From Halictus rubicundus (taxonomy: Eukaryota; Arthropoda; Insecta; Hymenoptera; Halictidae): 64,000 nucleotides of DNA. Positions 42,463 to 55,850 of this stretch are shown here, in pieces. Positions within the stretch are counted from its first letter, which is position 1. Each line of letters opens with the position of its first letter. The DNA lies in contig NW_027488871.1 of NCBI RefSeq assembly GCF_050948215.1, forward strand, positions 186,001 through 250,000, given 5' to 3'. The notes under the pieces are model-generated. The model had not been told where the DNA came from. It did not search any database and saw only the letters and a program-made list of their open reading frames with translations. A program made the position numbers and the translations under genes.

Positions 42463-45270
42463 GAGGATAGGATAGGATGGAGGATAGGATAGGATAGAGG
42501 ATAGGATAGGATAGAGGATAGGATAGGATAGAGAATAGTATAGGATAGAGAATAGGATAGATTATAGGATAGAGGATAGGATAGAGGATAGGATAGAGGA
42601 TAGGATAGAGGATAGGATAGGATAGAGGATAGGATAGAGGACAGGATAGGATAGAGATTAGGATAGGATAGAGGATAGGATAGGATAGAGGATAGGATAG
42701 GATACAGAATAGGATACGATAGAGGATAGGATAGGATAGGATAGAGGATAGGATAGGATAGAGGATAGGATAGGATAGAGGATAGGATAGGATAGAGGAT
42801 AGGATAGGATAGAGGATAGGATAGGATAGAGGATAGGATAGGATAGAGGATAGGATGGGATAGAGGATAGTATAGAATAGAGGATAGGATAGGATAGGAT
42901 AGGATAGAGGATAGGATAGGATAGAGGATAGGATAGGATAGAGGATAGGATAGGATAGAGGATAGGATAGGATTGAGGATGGGATAGGATTGAGGATAGG
43001 ATAGGATAGAGGATAGGATAGGATGGATGATAGGACATGACAGAGGATGGGATAGGATGGATGATAGGACATGACAGAGGATGGGATGGTATAGAGTATA
43101 GGATTGGATAGAGGATAGGATAGGATAGAGGATAGGATAGGATAGAGGATAGGATAGGATAGAGGATAGGATAGGATAGGGGATAGGATAGGATGGAGGA
43201 TAGGATAGGATAGAGTATAGAATAGGATAGAGGATAAGATAGGATAGAGGATAGGATAGGATAGAGGATAGGATTGGATAGCGGATAGGATTGGATAGAG
43301 GATAGGATAGGATAGAGGATAAGATAGGATAGAGGATAGGATAGGATAGAGGATAGGATAGGATAGAGGATAGGATAGAGGATTGGATATGATAGGGGAT
43401 TGGATAGGATAGAGGATAGGATAAGATAGAGGATAGGATAGGATAGAGGATAGGATAGGATAGAGGATAGGATAGGATAGAGGATAGGGTAGGATAGAGG
43501 AAAGGATAGGATAGAGGATAGGTTATGATAGAGGATAGGATAGGATAGAGGATAGGATAGGATAGAGGATAGGATAGGATAGAGAATAGGATAGGATAGA
43601 GGATAGGATAGGATAGAGGATAGGATAGGATAGAGGATAGGATGGGACAGAGGATAGGATAGGATAGAGGATAGGATAGGATAGAGGATAGGATAGGATA
43701 GAGGATAGGATAGGATAGAGGATAGGACAGAGGATAGGATAGAGGATAGGATAGAGGATAGGATAGAGGATAGGATAGGATAGAGGATAGGATAGGATAG
43801 AGGATAGGATAGGATAGAGGATAGGATAGGATAGAGGATAGGATAGGATAGAGGATAGGATAGGATAGAGGATAGGATAGGATAGAGGATACGATATAGG
43901 ATTGGATAGGATAGAGAATAGGATACGATAGAGGATAGGATAGGATTGGACTGAGAATAGGATGGGATAGAGGATATGATAGGATAGAGGATAGGATAGG
44001 ATAGAGGATGGGATAGGATAGAGGATAGGATAGGATAGAGGATAGGGTAGGATAGAGGATAGGATAGGATAGAGGATAGGATAGGATAGAGGATCGGATA
44101 GGATAGAGGATAGGATGAGTTAGAGGATAGGATAGGATAGATTACAGGATAGGACAGAGGATATGATATTAAAGGTGATAGGATAGGACAGAGGATAGGA
44201 TAGGATAGAGGATAGTATAGGACAGAGGATAGGATTGAGGATAGATTATACGATAGAGGATAGGATAGGATAGAGGATAGGATATGATAGAGGATAGTAT
44301 AGGACAGAGGATAGGATTGAGGATAGATTATACGATAGAGGATAGGATAGGATAGAGGATAGGATAGGATGGAGGATAGGATAGGATAGAGGATAGGATA
44401 GGATAGAGGATAGGATAGGATAGAGAATAGTATAGGATAGAGAATAGGATAGATTATAGGATAGAGGATAGGATAGAGGATAGGATAGAGGATAGGATAG
44501 AGGATAGGATAGGATAGAGGATAGGATAGAGGACAGGATAGGATAGAGATTAGGATAGGATAGAGGATAGGATAGGATAGAGGATAGGATAGGATACAGA
44601 ATAGGATACGATAGAGGATAGGATAGGATAGGATAGAGGATAGGATAGGATAGAGGATAGGATAGGATAGAGGATAGGATAGGATAGAGGATAGGATAGG
44701 ATAGAGGATAGGATAGGATAGAGGATAGGATGGGACAGAGGATAGTATAGAATAGAGGATAGGATAGGATAGGATAGGATAGAGGATAGGATAGGATAGA
44801 GGATAGGATAGGATAGAGGATAGGATAGGATAGAGGATAGGATAGGATAGAGGATAGGATAGGATTGAGGATGGGATAGGATTGAGGATAGGATAGGATA
44901 GAGGATAGGATAGGATGGATGATAGGACATGACAGAGGATGGGATAGGATGGATGATAGGACATGACAGAGGATGGGATGGTATAGAGTATAGGATTGGA
45001 TAGAGGATAGGATAGGATAGAGGATAGGATAGGATAGAGGATAGGATAGGATAGAGGATAGGATAGGATAGGGGATAGGATAGGATGGAGGATAGGATAG
45101 GATAGAGTATAGAATAGGATAGAGGATAAGATAGGATAGAGGATAGGATAGGATAGAGGATAGGATTGGATAGCGGATAGGATTGGATAGAGGATAGGAT
45201 AGGATAGAGGATAAGATAGGATAGAGGATAGGATAGGATAGAGGATAGGATAGGATAGAGGATAGGATAG
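41990..45270 (+). repeat. 1,892-bp-offset cassette pair (41.99-43.38 and 43.88-45.27 kb)
   Basis: ATACGATATA (41,997 and 43,889), the TATTAAA core (42,274 and 44,166), the GACATGACAG doublet (43,034 and 44,926) and GAGTATAGAATAGG (43,213 and 45,105) all match at offset 1,892. Box 1 and box 2 are 760 bp apart in each copy. The roughly 0.5 kb between the copies (43.38-43.88 kb) consists of plain 17-bp units with GGATATGATAGGGG and GGATAGGTTATGATAG. The doublets carry the right-hand haplotype (GGGATGGTATAG). Confidence 0.9.
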
Positions 45271-45279
45271 GATAGAGGA

Positions 45280-48200
45280 TAGGATAGGATAGAGGATAGG
45301 ATAGGATAGATGATAGGATAGGATAGAGGATAGGATGGGATAGAGGATAGGATAGGATAGAGGATAGGATAGGATAGATGATAGGATAGGATAGAGGATA
45401 GGATTGGATAGCGGATAGGATTGGATAGAGGATAGGATAGGATAGAGGATAGGATAGGATAGAGGATAGGTTAGAGAATAGGATAGGATAGAGGATAGGA
45501 TAGGATAGTGGATAGGATAGGATAGGATAGAGGATAGGATAGGATAGAGGATAGGATAGGATAGAGGATAGGATAGGATAGAGGATAGGATAGGATAGTG
45601 GATAGGATAGGATAGAGGATAGGATAGGATAGAGTATAGGATATAGGATTGGATAGGATAGAGGATAGGATACGATAGAGGATAGGATAGGGTAGGATAG
45701 AGAATAGGATAGGATGGATGATATTATAGGATAGAGGACAGGATAGGATAGAGGATACGATATTATAGAGAAGAGGACCGAATAGAGGAAATGATAGGGG
45801 ATTGGATAGGATAGAGGATAGGATAGAGAATAGGATAGGATAGAGGATAGGATAGGATAGAGGATAGGATAGAGGATTGGATATGATAGGGGATTGGATA
45901 GGATAGAGGATAGGATAAGATAGAGGATAGGATAGGATAGAGGATAGGATAGGATAGAGGATAGGATAGGATAGAGGATAGGATAGGATAGAGGAAAGGA
46001 TAGGATAGAGGATAGGTTATGATAGAGGATAGGATAGGATAGAGGATAGGATAGGATAGAGGATAGGATAGGATAGAGAATAGGATAGGATAGAGGATAG
46101 GATAGGATAGAGGATAGGATAGGATAGAGGATAGGATGGGACAGAGGATAGGATAGGATAGAGGATAGGATAGGATAGAGGATAGGATAGGATAGAGGAT
46201 AGGATAGGATAGAGGATAGGACAGAGGATAGGATAGAGGATAGGATAGAGGATAGGATAGGATAGAGGATAGGATAGGATAGAGGATAGGATAGGATAGA
46301 GGATAGGATAGGATAGAGGATAGGATAGGATAGAGGATAGGATAGGATAGAGGATAGGATAGGATAGAGGATAGGATAGGATAGAGGATAGGATAGGATA
46401 GAGGATAGGATAGGATAGAGGATAGGATAGAGGATAGGATAGGATAGAGAATTGCATAGGATAGAGGATAGAGGATAGGATAGGATAGAGGATAGGATAG
46501 GATAGAGGATAGGATAGGATAGAGGATAGGATAGGATAGAGGATAGGATAGGATAGAGGATAGGATAGGATAGAGGATAGGATAGGATAGAGGATAGGAT
46601 AGGATAGAGGATAGGATAGGATAGAGGATAGGATAGGATAGAGGATAGGATAGGATAGAGGATAGGATAGGATTGAGGATAGGATAGGATAGAGGAAAGG
46701 ATAGGATAGAGGATCGGATAGGTGATTGGATAGGATAGAGGATAGGATAGGATAGAGTATAGGATATACGATTGGATAGGATAGAGGATAGGATACGATA
46801 GAGGATAGGATAGGGTAGGATAGAGAATAGGAAAGGATGGATGATATTATAGGATAGAGGACAGGATAGGATAGAGGATACGATATTATAGAGAAGAGGA
46901 TCGAATAGAGGAAATGATAGGGGATTGGATAGGATAGAAGATAGGATAGAGAATGGGATAGGATAGAGGATAGGATAGGATAGAGGATAGGATAGAGAAT
47001 AGGATAGGATAGAGGATAGGATAGGATAGAGTATAGGATTGGATAGCGGATAGGATTGGATAGAGTATAGAATAGGATAGAGGATAAGATAGGATAGAGA
47101 ATAGGATAGGATAGAGGATAGGATAGGATAGAGGATAGGATAGGATAGAGGATAGGATAGAGGATTGGATATGATAGGGGATTGGATAGGATAGAGGATA
47201 GGATAAGATAGAGGATAGGATAGGATAGAGGATAGGATAGGATAGAGGATAGGATAGGATAGAGGATAGGATAGAGAATAGGATAGGATAGAGGATAGGA
47301 TAGGATAGTGGATAGGATAGGATAGGATAGAGGATAGGATAGGATAGAGGATAGGATAGGATGGAGGATAGGATAGGATAGAGGATAGGAAAGAGAATAG
47401 GATAGGATAGAGGATAGGATAGGATAGAGAATAGGATAGGATAGAGGATAGGATAGGATAGAGGATAGGATAGGATAGAGGATAGGATAGAGGATTGGAT
47501 ATGATAGGGGATTGGATAGGATAGAGGATAGGATAAGATAGAGGATAGGATAGGATAGAGGATAGGATAGGATAGAGGATAGGATAGGATAGAGGATAGG
47601 ATAGAGAATAGGATAGGATAGAGGATAGGATAGGATAGTGGATAGGATAGGATAGGATAGAGGATAGGATAGGATAGAGGATAGGATAGGATGGAGGATA
47701 GGATAGGATAGAGGATAGGATAGGATAGACGATAGGATAGGATAGGATAGAGGATAGGATAGGATAGAGGATAGGATAGGATAGAGGATCGGATGGGGGA
47801 TTGGATAGGATAGGGGATAGGATAGAGGATAGGATAGGATAGAGGATAGGATAGGATAGAGGATAGGATAGGATAGAGGATAGGATAGGATAGAGGATAG
47901 GATAGGATTGAGGATAGGATAGTGTAGGATAGAGAATAGGATAGGATGGATGATATTATAGGATAGAGGACAGGATAGGATAGAGGATACGATATTATAG
48001 AGAAGAGTATCGAATAGAGGAAATGATAGGGGATTGGATAGGATAGAGGATAGGATAGAGAATAGGATAGGATAGAGGATAGGATAGGATAGAGGATAGG
48101 ATAGAGGATTGGATATGATAGGGGATTGGATAGGATAGAGGATAGGATAAGATAGAGGATAGGATAGGATAGAGGATAGGATAGGATAGAGGATAGGATA

Positions 48201-49735
48201 GGATAGAGGATAGGATAGAGAATAGGATAGGATAGAGGATAGGATAGGATAGAGGATAGGATTGGATAGCGGATAGGATTGGATAGAGTATAGAATAGGA
48301 TAGAGGATAAGATAGGATAGAGGATAGGATAGGATAGAGGATAGGATAGGATAGAGGATAGGATAGGATAGAGGATAGGATAGAGGATTGGATATGATAG
48401 GGGATTGGATAGGATAGAGGATAGGATAAGATAGAGGATAGGATAGGATAGAGGATAGGATAGGATAGAGGATAGGATAGGATAGAGGATAGGATAGACA
48501 ATAGGATAGGATAGAGGATAGGATAGGATAGTGGATAGGATACAATAGGATAGAGGATAGGATAGGATAGAGGATAGGATAGGATGGAGGATAGGATAGG
48601 ATAGAGGATAGGATAGGATAGAGGATAGGATAGGATAGAGGATAGGATAGGATAGGATAGAGGATAGGATAGGATAGAGGATAGGATAGGATAGAGGATA
48701 GGATAGGATAGAGGATAGGATAGGATAGAGGATCGGATGGGGGATTGGATAGGATAGGGGATAGGATAGAGGATAAGATAGGATAGAGGATAGGATAGGA
48801 TAGAGGATAGGATAGGATAGAGGATAGGATAGGATAGAGGATAGGATAGGATAGAGGATAGGATAGGATAGAGGATAGGATAGGATAGATGATAGGATAG
48901 GATAGAGGATAGGATAGAATAGAGGATAGGATAGGATAGAGGATAGGATAGGATAGAGGATAGGATAGGATAGAGGATAGGATAGGATAGAGGATAGGAT
49001 AGAGGATGGGATAGGATAGAGGATAGGATAGAGGATAGGATAGAGGATAGGATAGGATAGAGGATAGGATAGAGGATTGGATATGATAGGGGATTGGATA
49101 GGATAGAGGATAGGATAAGATAGAGGATAGGATAGGATAGAGGATAGGATAGGATAGAGGATAGGATAGAGAATAGGATAGGATAGAGGATAGGATAGGA
49201 TAGTGGATAGGATAGGATAGGATAGAGGATAGGATAGGATAGAGGATAGGATAGGATAGAGGATAGGATAGGATAGAGGATAGGATAGGATAGAGGATAG
49301 GATAGGATAGAGGATAGGATAGGATAGAGGATAGGATAGGATAGAGGATAGGATAGGATAGAGGATCGGATGGGCGATTGGATAGGATAGAGGATAGGAT
49401 AGAGGATAGGATAGGATAGAGGATAGGATAGGATAGAGGATAGGATAGGATAGAGGATAGGATAGGATAGAGAATAGGATAGGATAGAGGATAGGATAGG
49501 ATAGAGGATATTATAGGATAGAGTATAGGATATAGGATTGGATAGGATGGAGGATAGGATACGATAGAGGATAGGATAGGGTAGGATAGAGAATAGGATA
49601 GGATGGATGATATTATAGGATAGAGGACAGTATAGGATAGAGGATACGATATTATAGAGAAGAGGATCGAATAGAGGAAATGATAGGGGATTGGATAGGA
49701 TAGAGGATAGGATAGAGAATAGGATAGGATAGAGG
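45280..49735 (+). repeat. Zone VI part 1: box 3-rich array
   Basis: After the cassette pair, TATTAAA boxes and box 5 vanish for about 5.5 kb and box 3 appears at 45.77, 46.89, 48.00 and 49.66 kb, with GGATGGATGATATTATAGG upstream and GGATTGGATATGATAGGGG downstream. GGATCGGATGGGGGATTGG occurs at 47,790 and 48,734, and GGATCGGATGGGCG near 49,375. Long plain 17-bp runs separate the boxes. The copy of box 3 at 48,001 has GAGTATCG in place of GAGGATCG. Confidence 0.85.
46471..46674 (+). repeat. Homogeneous run of 12 consecutive 17-bp units
   Basis: From 46,471 the unit GAGGATAGGATAGGATA runs for 12 copies; only the last base of the twelfth is changed (A to T). The run is preceded by a distinctive GAGAATTGCATAGG and followed by a GATTGAGG variant. 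The related segment at 56,161-56,381 has 13 units between the same two landmarks. This is a clean example of the canonical monomer and of copy number changing by one whole unit. Confidence 0.9.
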
Positions 49736-49740
49736 ATAGG

Positions 49741-51250
49741 ATGAGTTAGAGGATAGGATAGGATAGATTACAGGATAGGACAGAGGATATGATATTAAAG
49801 GTGATAGGATAGGACAGAGGATAGGATAGGATAGAGGATAGTATAGGACAGAGGATAGGATTGAGGATAGATTATACGATAGAGGATAGGATAGGATAGA
49901 GGATAGGATATGATAGAGGATAGTATAGGACAGAGGATAGGATTGAGGATAGATTATACGATAGAGGATAGGATAGGATAGAGGATAGGATAGGATGGAG
50001 GATAGGATAGGATAGAGGATAGGATAGGATAGAGGATAGTATAGGATAGAGGATAGGATAGAGGATAGGATAGAGGATAGGATAGAGGATAGGATAGAGG
50101 ATAGGATAGGATAGAGGATAGGATAGAGGATAGGATAGGATAGAGATTAGGATAGGATAGAAGATAGGATAGGATAGAGGATAGGATAGGATACAGAATA
50201 TGATACGATAGATGATAGGATAGGATAGGATAAAGGATAGGATAGGATAGAGGGTAGGATAAGATAGAGGATAGGATAGGATAGAGGATAGGATAGGATA
50301 GAGGACAGGATAGGATAGAGGATAGTATCGGACAGAGGATAGGATTGAGGATAGATTATACGATAGAGGATAGGATGGGGGATAGGATAGTATAGAGTAT
50401 AGGATAGGAAAGAGGATAGGATAGAGGATAGGATAGAGGATAGGATAGGATAGAGGATAGGATAGAGGATAGAATAGAGGATAGGATAGAGGATAGGGTA
50501 GGATAGAGGATAGGATAGAGGATAGGATAGGATAGAAGATAGGATAGGATAGAGGATAGGATAGGATAGAGGATAGGATATGATAGAGGATAGGATAGGA
50601 TAGAGGATAGGATAGAGGATAGGATAGAGGATAGGATAGGATAGATGATACGATATAGGATTGGATAGGATAGAGAATAGGATACGATAGAGGATAGGAT
50701 AGGATTGGACTGAGAATAGGATGGGATAGAGGATATGATAGGATAGAGGATAGGATAGGATAGAAGATGGGATAGGATAGAGGATAGGATAGGATAGAGG
50801 ATAGGGTAGGATAGAGGATAGGATAGGATAGAGGATAGGATAGGATAGAGGATCGGATAGGATAGAGGATAGGATGAGTTAGAGGATAGGATAGGATAGA
50901 TTACAGGATAGGACAGAGGATATGATATTAAAGGTGATAGGATAGGACAGAGGATAGGATAGGATAGAGGATAGGATAGGATAGAGTATAGGATAGGATA
51001 GAGGATAGGATAGGATAGAGGATAGGATAGGATAGAGTATAGGATAGGATAGAGGATAGGATAGACGATAGGATAGTATAGAGGATAGGATAGGATAGAG
51101 GATAGGATAGGGTAGAGGACAGGATAGGATACAGGATTGGATAGGATACAGGAAAGTATAGGATTGAGGATAGGATAGGATGGAGGATAGGATAGGATAG
51201 AGGATAGGATAGGATAAAGGATTGGATACGTTAGAAGATAGGATAGGATA
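49741..51250 (+). repeat. Displaced copy of part of the 6,169-bp repeat (39.2-40.85 kb)
   Basis: ATGAGTTAGAGG at 49,741 matches 39,225 (offset 10,516); the next TATTAAA core, 50,925, matches 40,516 (offset 10,409); CAGGAAAGTA at 51,149 matches 40,740 (offset 10,409). About 107 bp were lost between the first two landmarks. The abrupt change from box 3 array to this block, inside plain 17-bp units just before 49,741, marks a recombination junction. Confidence 0.85.
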
Positions 51251-51560
51251 GAGGATAGGATAGGATAGAGGACAGGATAGGATAGAGGATTGGATAGAGG
51301 ATAGGATAGGATAGAGGATATTATAGGATAGAGGATATGATAGGATAGAGGATAGGATAGGATAGAGGATTGGATAGGATAGAGGATAGGATAGACGATA
51401 GGATAGGATAGAGGATACGACAGGATAGAGGATAGGATAGGATAGAGGACAGGATAGGATACAGGATTGGATAGGATACAGGAAAGTATAGGATTGAGGA
51501 TAGGATAGGATGGAGGATAGGATAGGATAGAGGATAGGATAGGATAAAGGATAGGATAGG
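51100..51560 (+). repeat. 330-bp local duplication around CAGGAAAGTATAGG
   Basis: CAGGAAAGTATAGGATTGAGG-type sequence occurs at 51,149 and again at 51,479, 330 bp later, each preceded by GAGGACAGG and TACAGGATTGG. In the two 6,169-bp repeat copies this motif is present once (34,571 and 40,740), so this is a third lineage with an extra local duplication. From about 51,550 the sequence passes through GGGGATTTGATAGG into a doublet block (51,912). Confidence 0.82.
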
Positions 51561-52589
51561 ACAGAGGATAGGATAGGGGATTTGATAGGATAGAGGATAG
51601 GATAGGATAGAGGATAGAGGATAGGATAGGATAGAGGATAGGATAGGATAGGATAGAGGATAGGATAGGATAGAGGATAGGATAGGATAGAGGATAGGAT
51701 AGGATAGAGGATAGGATAGGATAGAGGATAGGATGGGATAGAGGATAGTATAGAATAGAGGATAGGATAGGATAGGATAGGATAGAGGATAGGATAGGAT
51801 AGAGGATAGGATAGGATAGAGGATAGGATAGGATAGAGGATAGGATAGGATTGAGGATGGGATAGGATTGAGGATAGGATAGGATAGAGGATAGGATAGG
51901 ATGGATGATAGGACATGACAGAGGATGGGATAGGATGGATGATAGGACATGACAGAGGATGGGATGGTATAGAGTATAGGATTGGATAGAGGATAGGATA
52001 GGATAGAGGATAGGATAGGATAGAGGATAGGATAGGATAGAGGATAGGATAGGATAGGGGATAGGATAGGATGGAGGATAGGATAGGATAGAGTATAGAA
52101 TAGGATAGAGGATAAGATAGGATAGAGGATAGGATAGGATAGAGGATAGGATTGGATAGCGGATAGGATTGGATAGAGGATAGGATAGGATAGAGGATAA
52201 GATAGGATAGAGGATAGGATAGGATAGAGGATAGGATAGGATAGAGGATAGGATAGGATAGAGGATAGGATAGGATAGAGGATAGGATAGGATAGATGAT
52301 AGGATAGGATAGAGGATAGGATGGGATAGAGGATAGGATAGGATAGAGGATAGGATAGGATAGATGATAGGATAGGATAGAGGATAGGATTGGATAGCGG
52401 ATAGGATTGGATAGAGGATAGGATAGGATAGAGGATAGGATAGGATAGAGGATAGGTTAGAGAATAGGATAGGATAGAGGATAGGATAGGATAGTGGATA
52501 GGATAGGATAGGATAGAGGATAGGATAGGATAGAGGATAGAGGATAGGATAGGATAGAGGATAGGATAGGATAGAGGATAGGATAGGAT

Positions 52590-53010
52590 AGAGGATAGGA
52601 TAGGACAGAGGATAGGGTAGGGGATTTGTTAGGATAGAGGATAGGATAGGATAGAGGATAGGTTAGGATAGAGGATAGGATAGGATAGAGGATAGGATAG
52701 AGGACAGGATAGGATAGAGGATAGGATAGGATAGAGGATAGGATAGGATAGAGGATAGGATAGGATAGAGGATAGGATAGGATAGAGGATAGGATAGGAT
52801 AGAGGATAGGATAGGACAGAGGATAGGGTAGGGGTTTTGATAGGATAGAGGATAGGATAGGATAGAGGATAGGATAGACGATAGGATAGGATAGAGGAAA
52901 GGATAGGATAGAGGATAGGATAGGATAGAGGATAGAGGATAGGAGAGGGTAGAGGATAGGATAGGATAGAGGATAGGATAGGATAGAGTATAGTATAGGA
53001 TAGAGGCTAG
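52590..53010 (+). repeat. Displaced copy of 35.2-35.65 / 41.4-41.8 kb
   Basis: GGGGATTTGTTAGG, then GGATAGGTTAGG, then GGGTAGGGGTTTTGATAGG, then GAGAGGGTAGAGG and AGGCTAGAATAGG occur in the same order as in the 6,169-bp repeat. Here the T4 element reads GGGTAGGGGTTTT rather than AAGGTAGGGGTTTT, and the left neighbour is box 3-type DNA with GGTTAGAGAATAGG. The segment runs on into the third cassette (53.18 kb), as copy 2 of the 6,169-bp repeat runs into the first cassette. Confidence 0.8.
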
Positions 53011-53179
53011 AATAGGATAGAGGATAGGGTAGGATAGAGGATAGGATAGAGGATAGGATAGGATAGAAGATAGGATAGGATAGAGGATAGGATAGGATAG
53101 AGGATAGGATATGATAGAGGATAGGATAGGATAGAGGATAGGATAGAGGATAGGATAGAGGATAGGATAGAGGATAGGA

Positions 53180-54600
53180 TAGGATAGAGGATACGATATA
53201 GGATTGGATAGGATAGAGAATAGGATACGATAGAGGATAGGATAGGATTGGACTGAGAATAGGATGGGATAGAGGATATGATAGGATAGAGGATAGGATA
53301 GGATAGAGGATGGGATAGGATAGAGAATAGGATAGGATAGAGGATAGGGTAGGATAGAGGATAGGATAGGATAGAGGATAGGATAGGATAGAGGATCGGA
53401 TAGGATAGAGGATAGGATGAGTTAGAGGATAGGATAGGATAGATTACAGGATAGGACAGAGGATATGATATTAAAGGTGATAGGATAGGACAGAGGATAG
53501 GATAGGATAGAGGATAGTATAGGACAGAGGATAGGATTGAGGATAGATTATACGATAGAGGATAGGATAGGATAGAGGATAGGATATGATAGAGGATAGT
53601 ATAGGACAGAGGATAGGATTGAGGATAGATTATACGATAGAGGATAGGATAGGATAGAGGATAGGATAGGATGGAGGATAGGATAGGATAGAGGATAGGA
53701 TAGGATAGAGGATAGGATAGGATAGAGAATAGTATAGGATAGAGAATAGGATAGATTATAGGATAGAGGATAGGATAGAGGATAGGATAGAGGATAGGAT
53801 AGAGGATAGGATAGGATAGAGGATAGGATAGAGGACAGGATAGGATAGAGATTAGGATAGGATAGAGGATAGGATAGGATAGAGGATAGGATAGGATACA
53901 GAATAGGATACGATAGAGGATAGGATAGGATAGGATAGAGGATAGGATAGGATAGAGGATAGGATAGGATAGAGGATAGGATAGGATAGAGGATAGGATA
54001 GGATAGAGGATAGGATAGGATAGAGGATAGGATAGGATAGAGGATAGGATGGGATAGAGGATAGTATAGAATAGAGGATAGGATAGGATAGGATAGGATA
54101 GAGGATAGGATAGGATAGAGGATAGGATAGGATAGAGGATAGGATAGGATAGAGGATAGGATAGGATTGAGGATGGGATAGGATTGAGGATAGGATAGGA
54201 TAGAGGATAGGATAGGATGGATGATAGGACATGACAGAGGATGGGATAGGATGGATGATAGGACATGACAGAGGATGGGATGGTATAGAGTATAGGATTG
54301 GATAGAGGATAGGATAGGATAGAGGATAGGATAGGATAGAGGATAGGATAGGATAGAGGATAGGATAGGATAGGGGATAGGATAGGATGGAGGATAGGAT
54401 AGGATAGAGTATAGAATAGGATAGAGGATAAGATAGGCTAGAGGATAGGATAGGATAAAGGATAGGATTGGATAGCGGATAGGATTGGATAGAGGATAGG
54501 ATAGGATAGAGGATAAGATAGGATAGAGGATAGGATAGGATAGAGGATAGGATAGGATAGAGGATAGGATAGGATAGAGGATAGGATAGGATAGAGGATA
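53180..54600 (+). repeat. Third copy of the TATTAAA-box / doublet cassette
   Basis: The TATTAAA core at 53,468 and doublet at 54,228 are again 760 bp apart. Relative to the first cassette (42,274 and 43,034) the offset is 11,194 for both boxes, and relative to the second (44,166 and 44,926) it is 9,302. - strand translations of 41,813-43,072 and 53,007-54,266 have equal length (419 codons) and differ at only a few positions, so the similarity reaches some 170 bp left of the cassette edge. Confidence 0.9.
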
Positions 54601-55850
54601 GGATAGGATAGATGATAGGATAGGATAGAGGATAGGATGGGATAGAGGATAGGATAGGATAGAGGATAGGATAGGATAGATGATAGGATAGGATAGAGGA
54701 TAGGATTGGATAGCGGATAGGATTGGATAGAGGATAGGATAGGATAGAGGATAGGATAGGATAGAGGATAGGTTAGAGAATAGGATAGGATAGAGGATAG
54801 GATAGGATAGTGGATAGGATAGGATAGGATAGAGGATAGGATAGGATAGAGGATAGGATAGGATAGAGGATAGGATAGGATAGAGGATAGGATAGGATAG
54901 AGGATAGGATAGGATAGAGGATAGGATAGGATAGAGGATAGGATAGGATAGAGTATAGGATATAGGATTGGATAGGATAGAGGATAGGATACGATAGAGG
55001 ATAGGATAGGGTAGGATAGAGAATAGGATAGGATGGATGATATTATAGGATAGAGGACAGGATAGGATAGAGGATACGATATTATAGAGAAGAGGACCGA
55101 ATAGAGGAAATGATAGGGGATTGGATAGGATAGAGGATAGGATAGAGAATAGGATAGGATAGAGGATAGGATAGGATAGAGGATAGGATAGAGGATTGGA
55201 TATGATAGGGGATTGGATAGGATAGAGGATAGGATAAGATAGAGGATAGGATAGGATAGAGGATAGGATAGGATAGAGGATAGGATAGGATAGAGGATAG
55301 GATAGGATAGAGGAAAGGATAGGATAGAGGATAGGATAGGATAGAGGATAGGATAGGATAGAGGATAGGATAGGATAGAGGATAGGATAGGATAGAGTAT
55401 AGGATATAGGATTGGATAGGATAGAGGATAGGATACGATAGAGGATAGGATAGGGTAGGATAGAGAATAGGATAGGATGGATGATATTATAGGATAGAGG
55501 ACAGGATAGGATAGAGGATACGATATTATAGAGAAGAGGACCGAATAGAGGAAATGATAGGGGATTGGATAGGATAGAGGATAGGATAGAGAATAGGATA
55601 GGATAGAGGATAGGATAGGATAGAGGATAGGATAGAGGATTGGATATGCTGGGGGATTGGATAGGATAGAGGATAGGATAAGATAGAGGATAGGATAGGG
55701 TAGAGGATAGGATAGGATAGAGGATAGGATAGGATAGAGGATAGGATAGGATAGAGGAAAGGATAGGATAGAGGATAGGTTATGATAGAGGATAGGATAG
55801 GATAGAGGATAGGATAGGATAGAGGATAGGATAGGATAGAGAATAGGATA
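54228..55850 (+). repeat. Segment shared with 62.37-64.0 kb, containing a 444-bp duplication
   Basis: The doublet at 54,228 pairs with 62,375 (offset 8,147), and GAGTATAGGATATAGG at 54,951 pairs with 63,081 (offset 8,130, one 17-bp unit less). Within it, GAGTATAGGATATAGG recurs after 444 bp (54,951 and 55,395), each copy with a box 3 of the GGACCGAATAG type. The same 444-bp pair is present at 63,081 and 63,525. The related segment near 45.63 kb has only one copy, so the 444-bp duplication preceded the 8.1-kb-scale copying. Confidence 0.88.
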
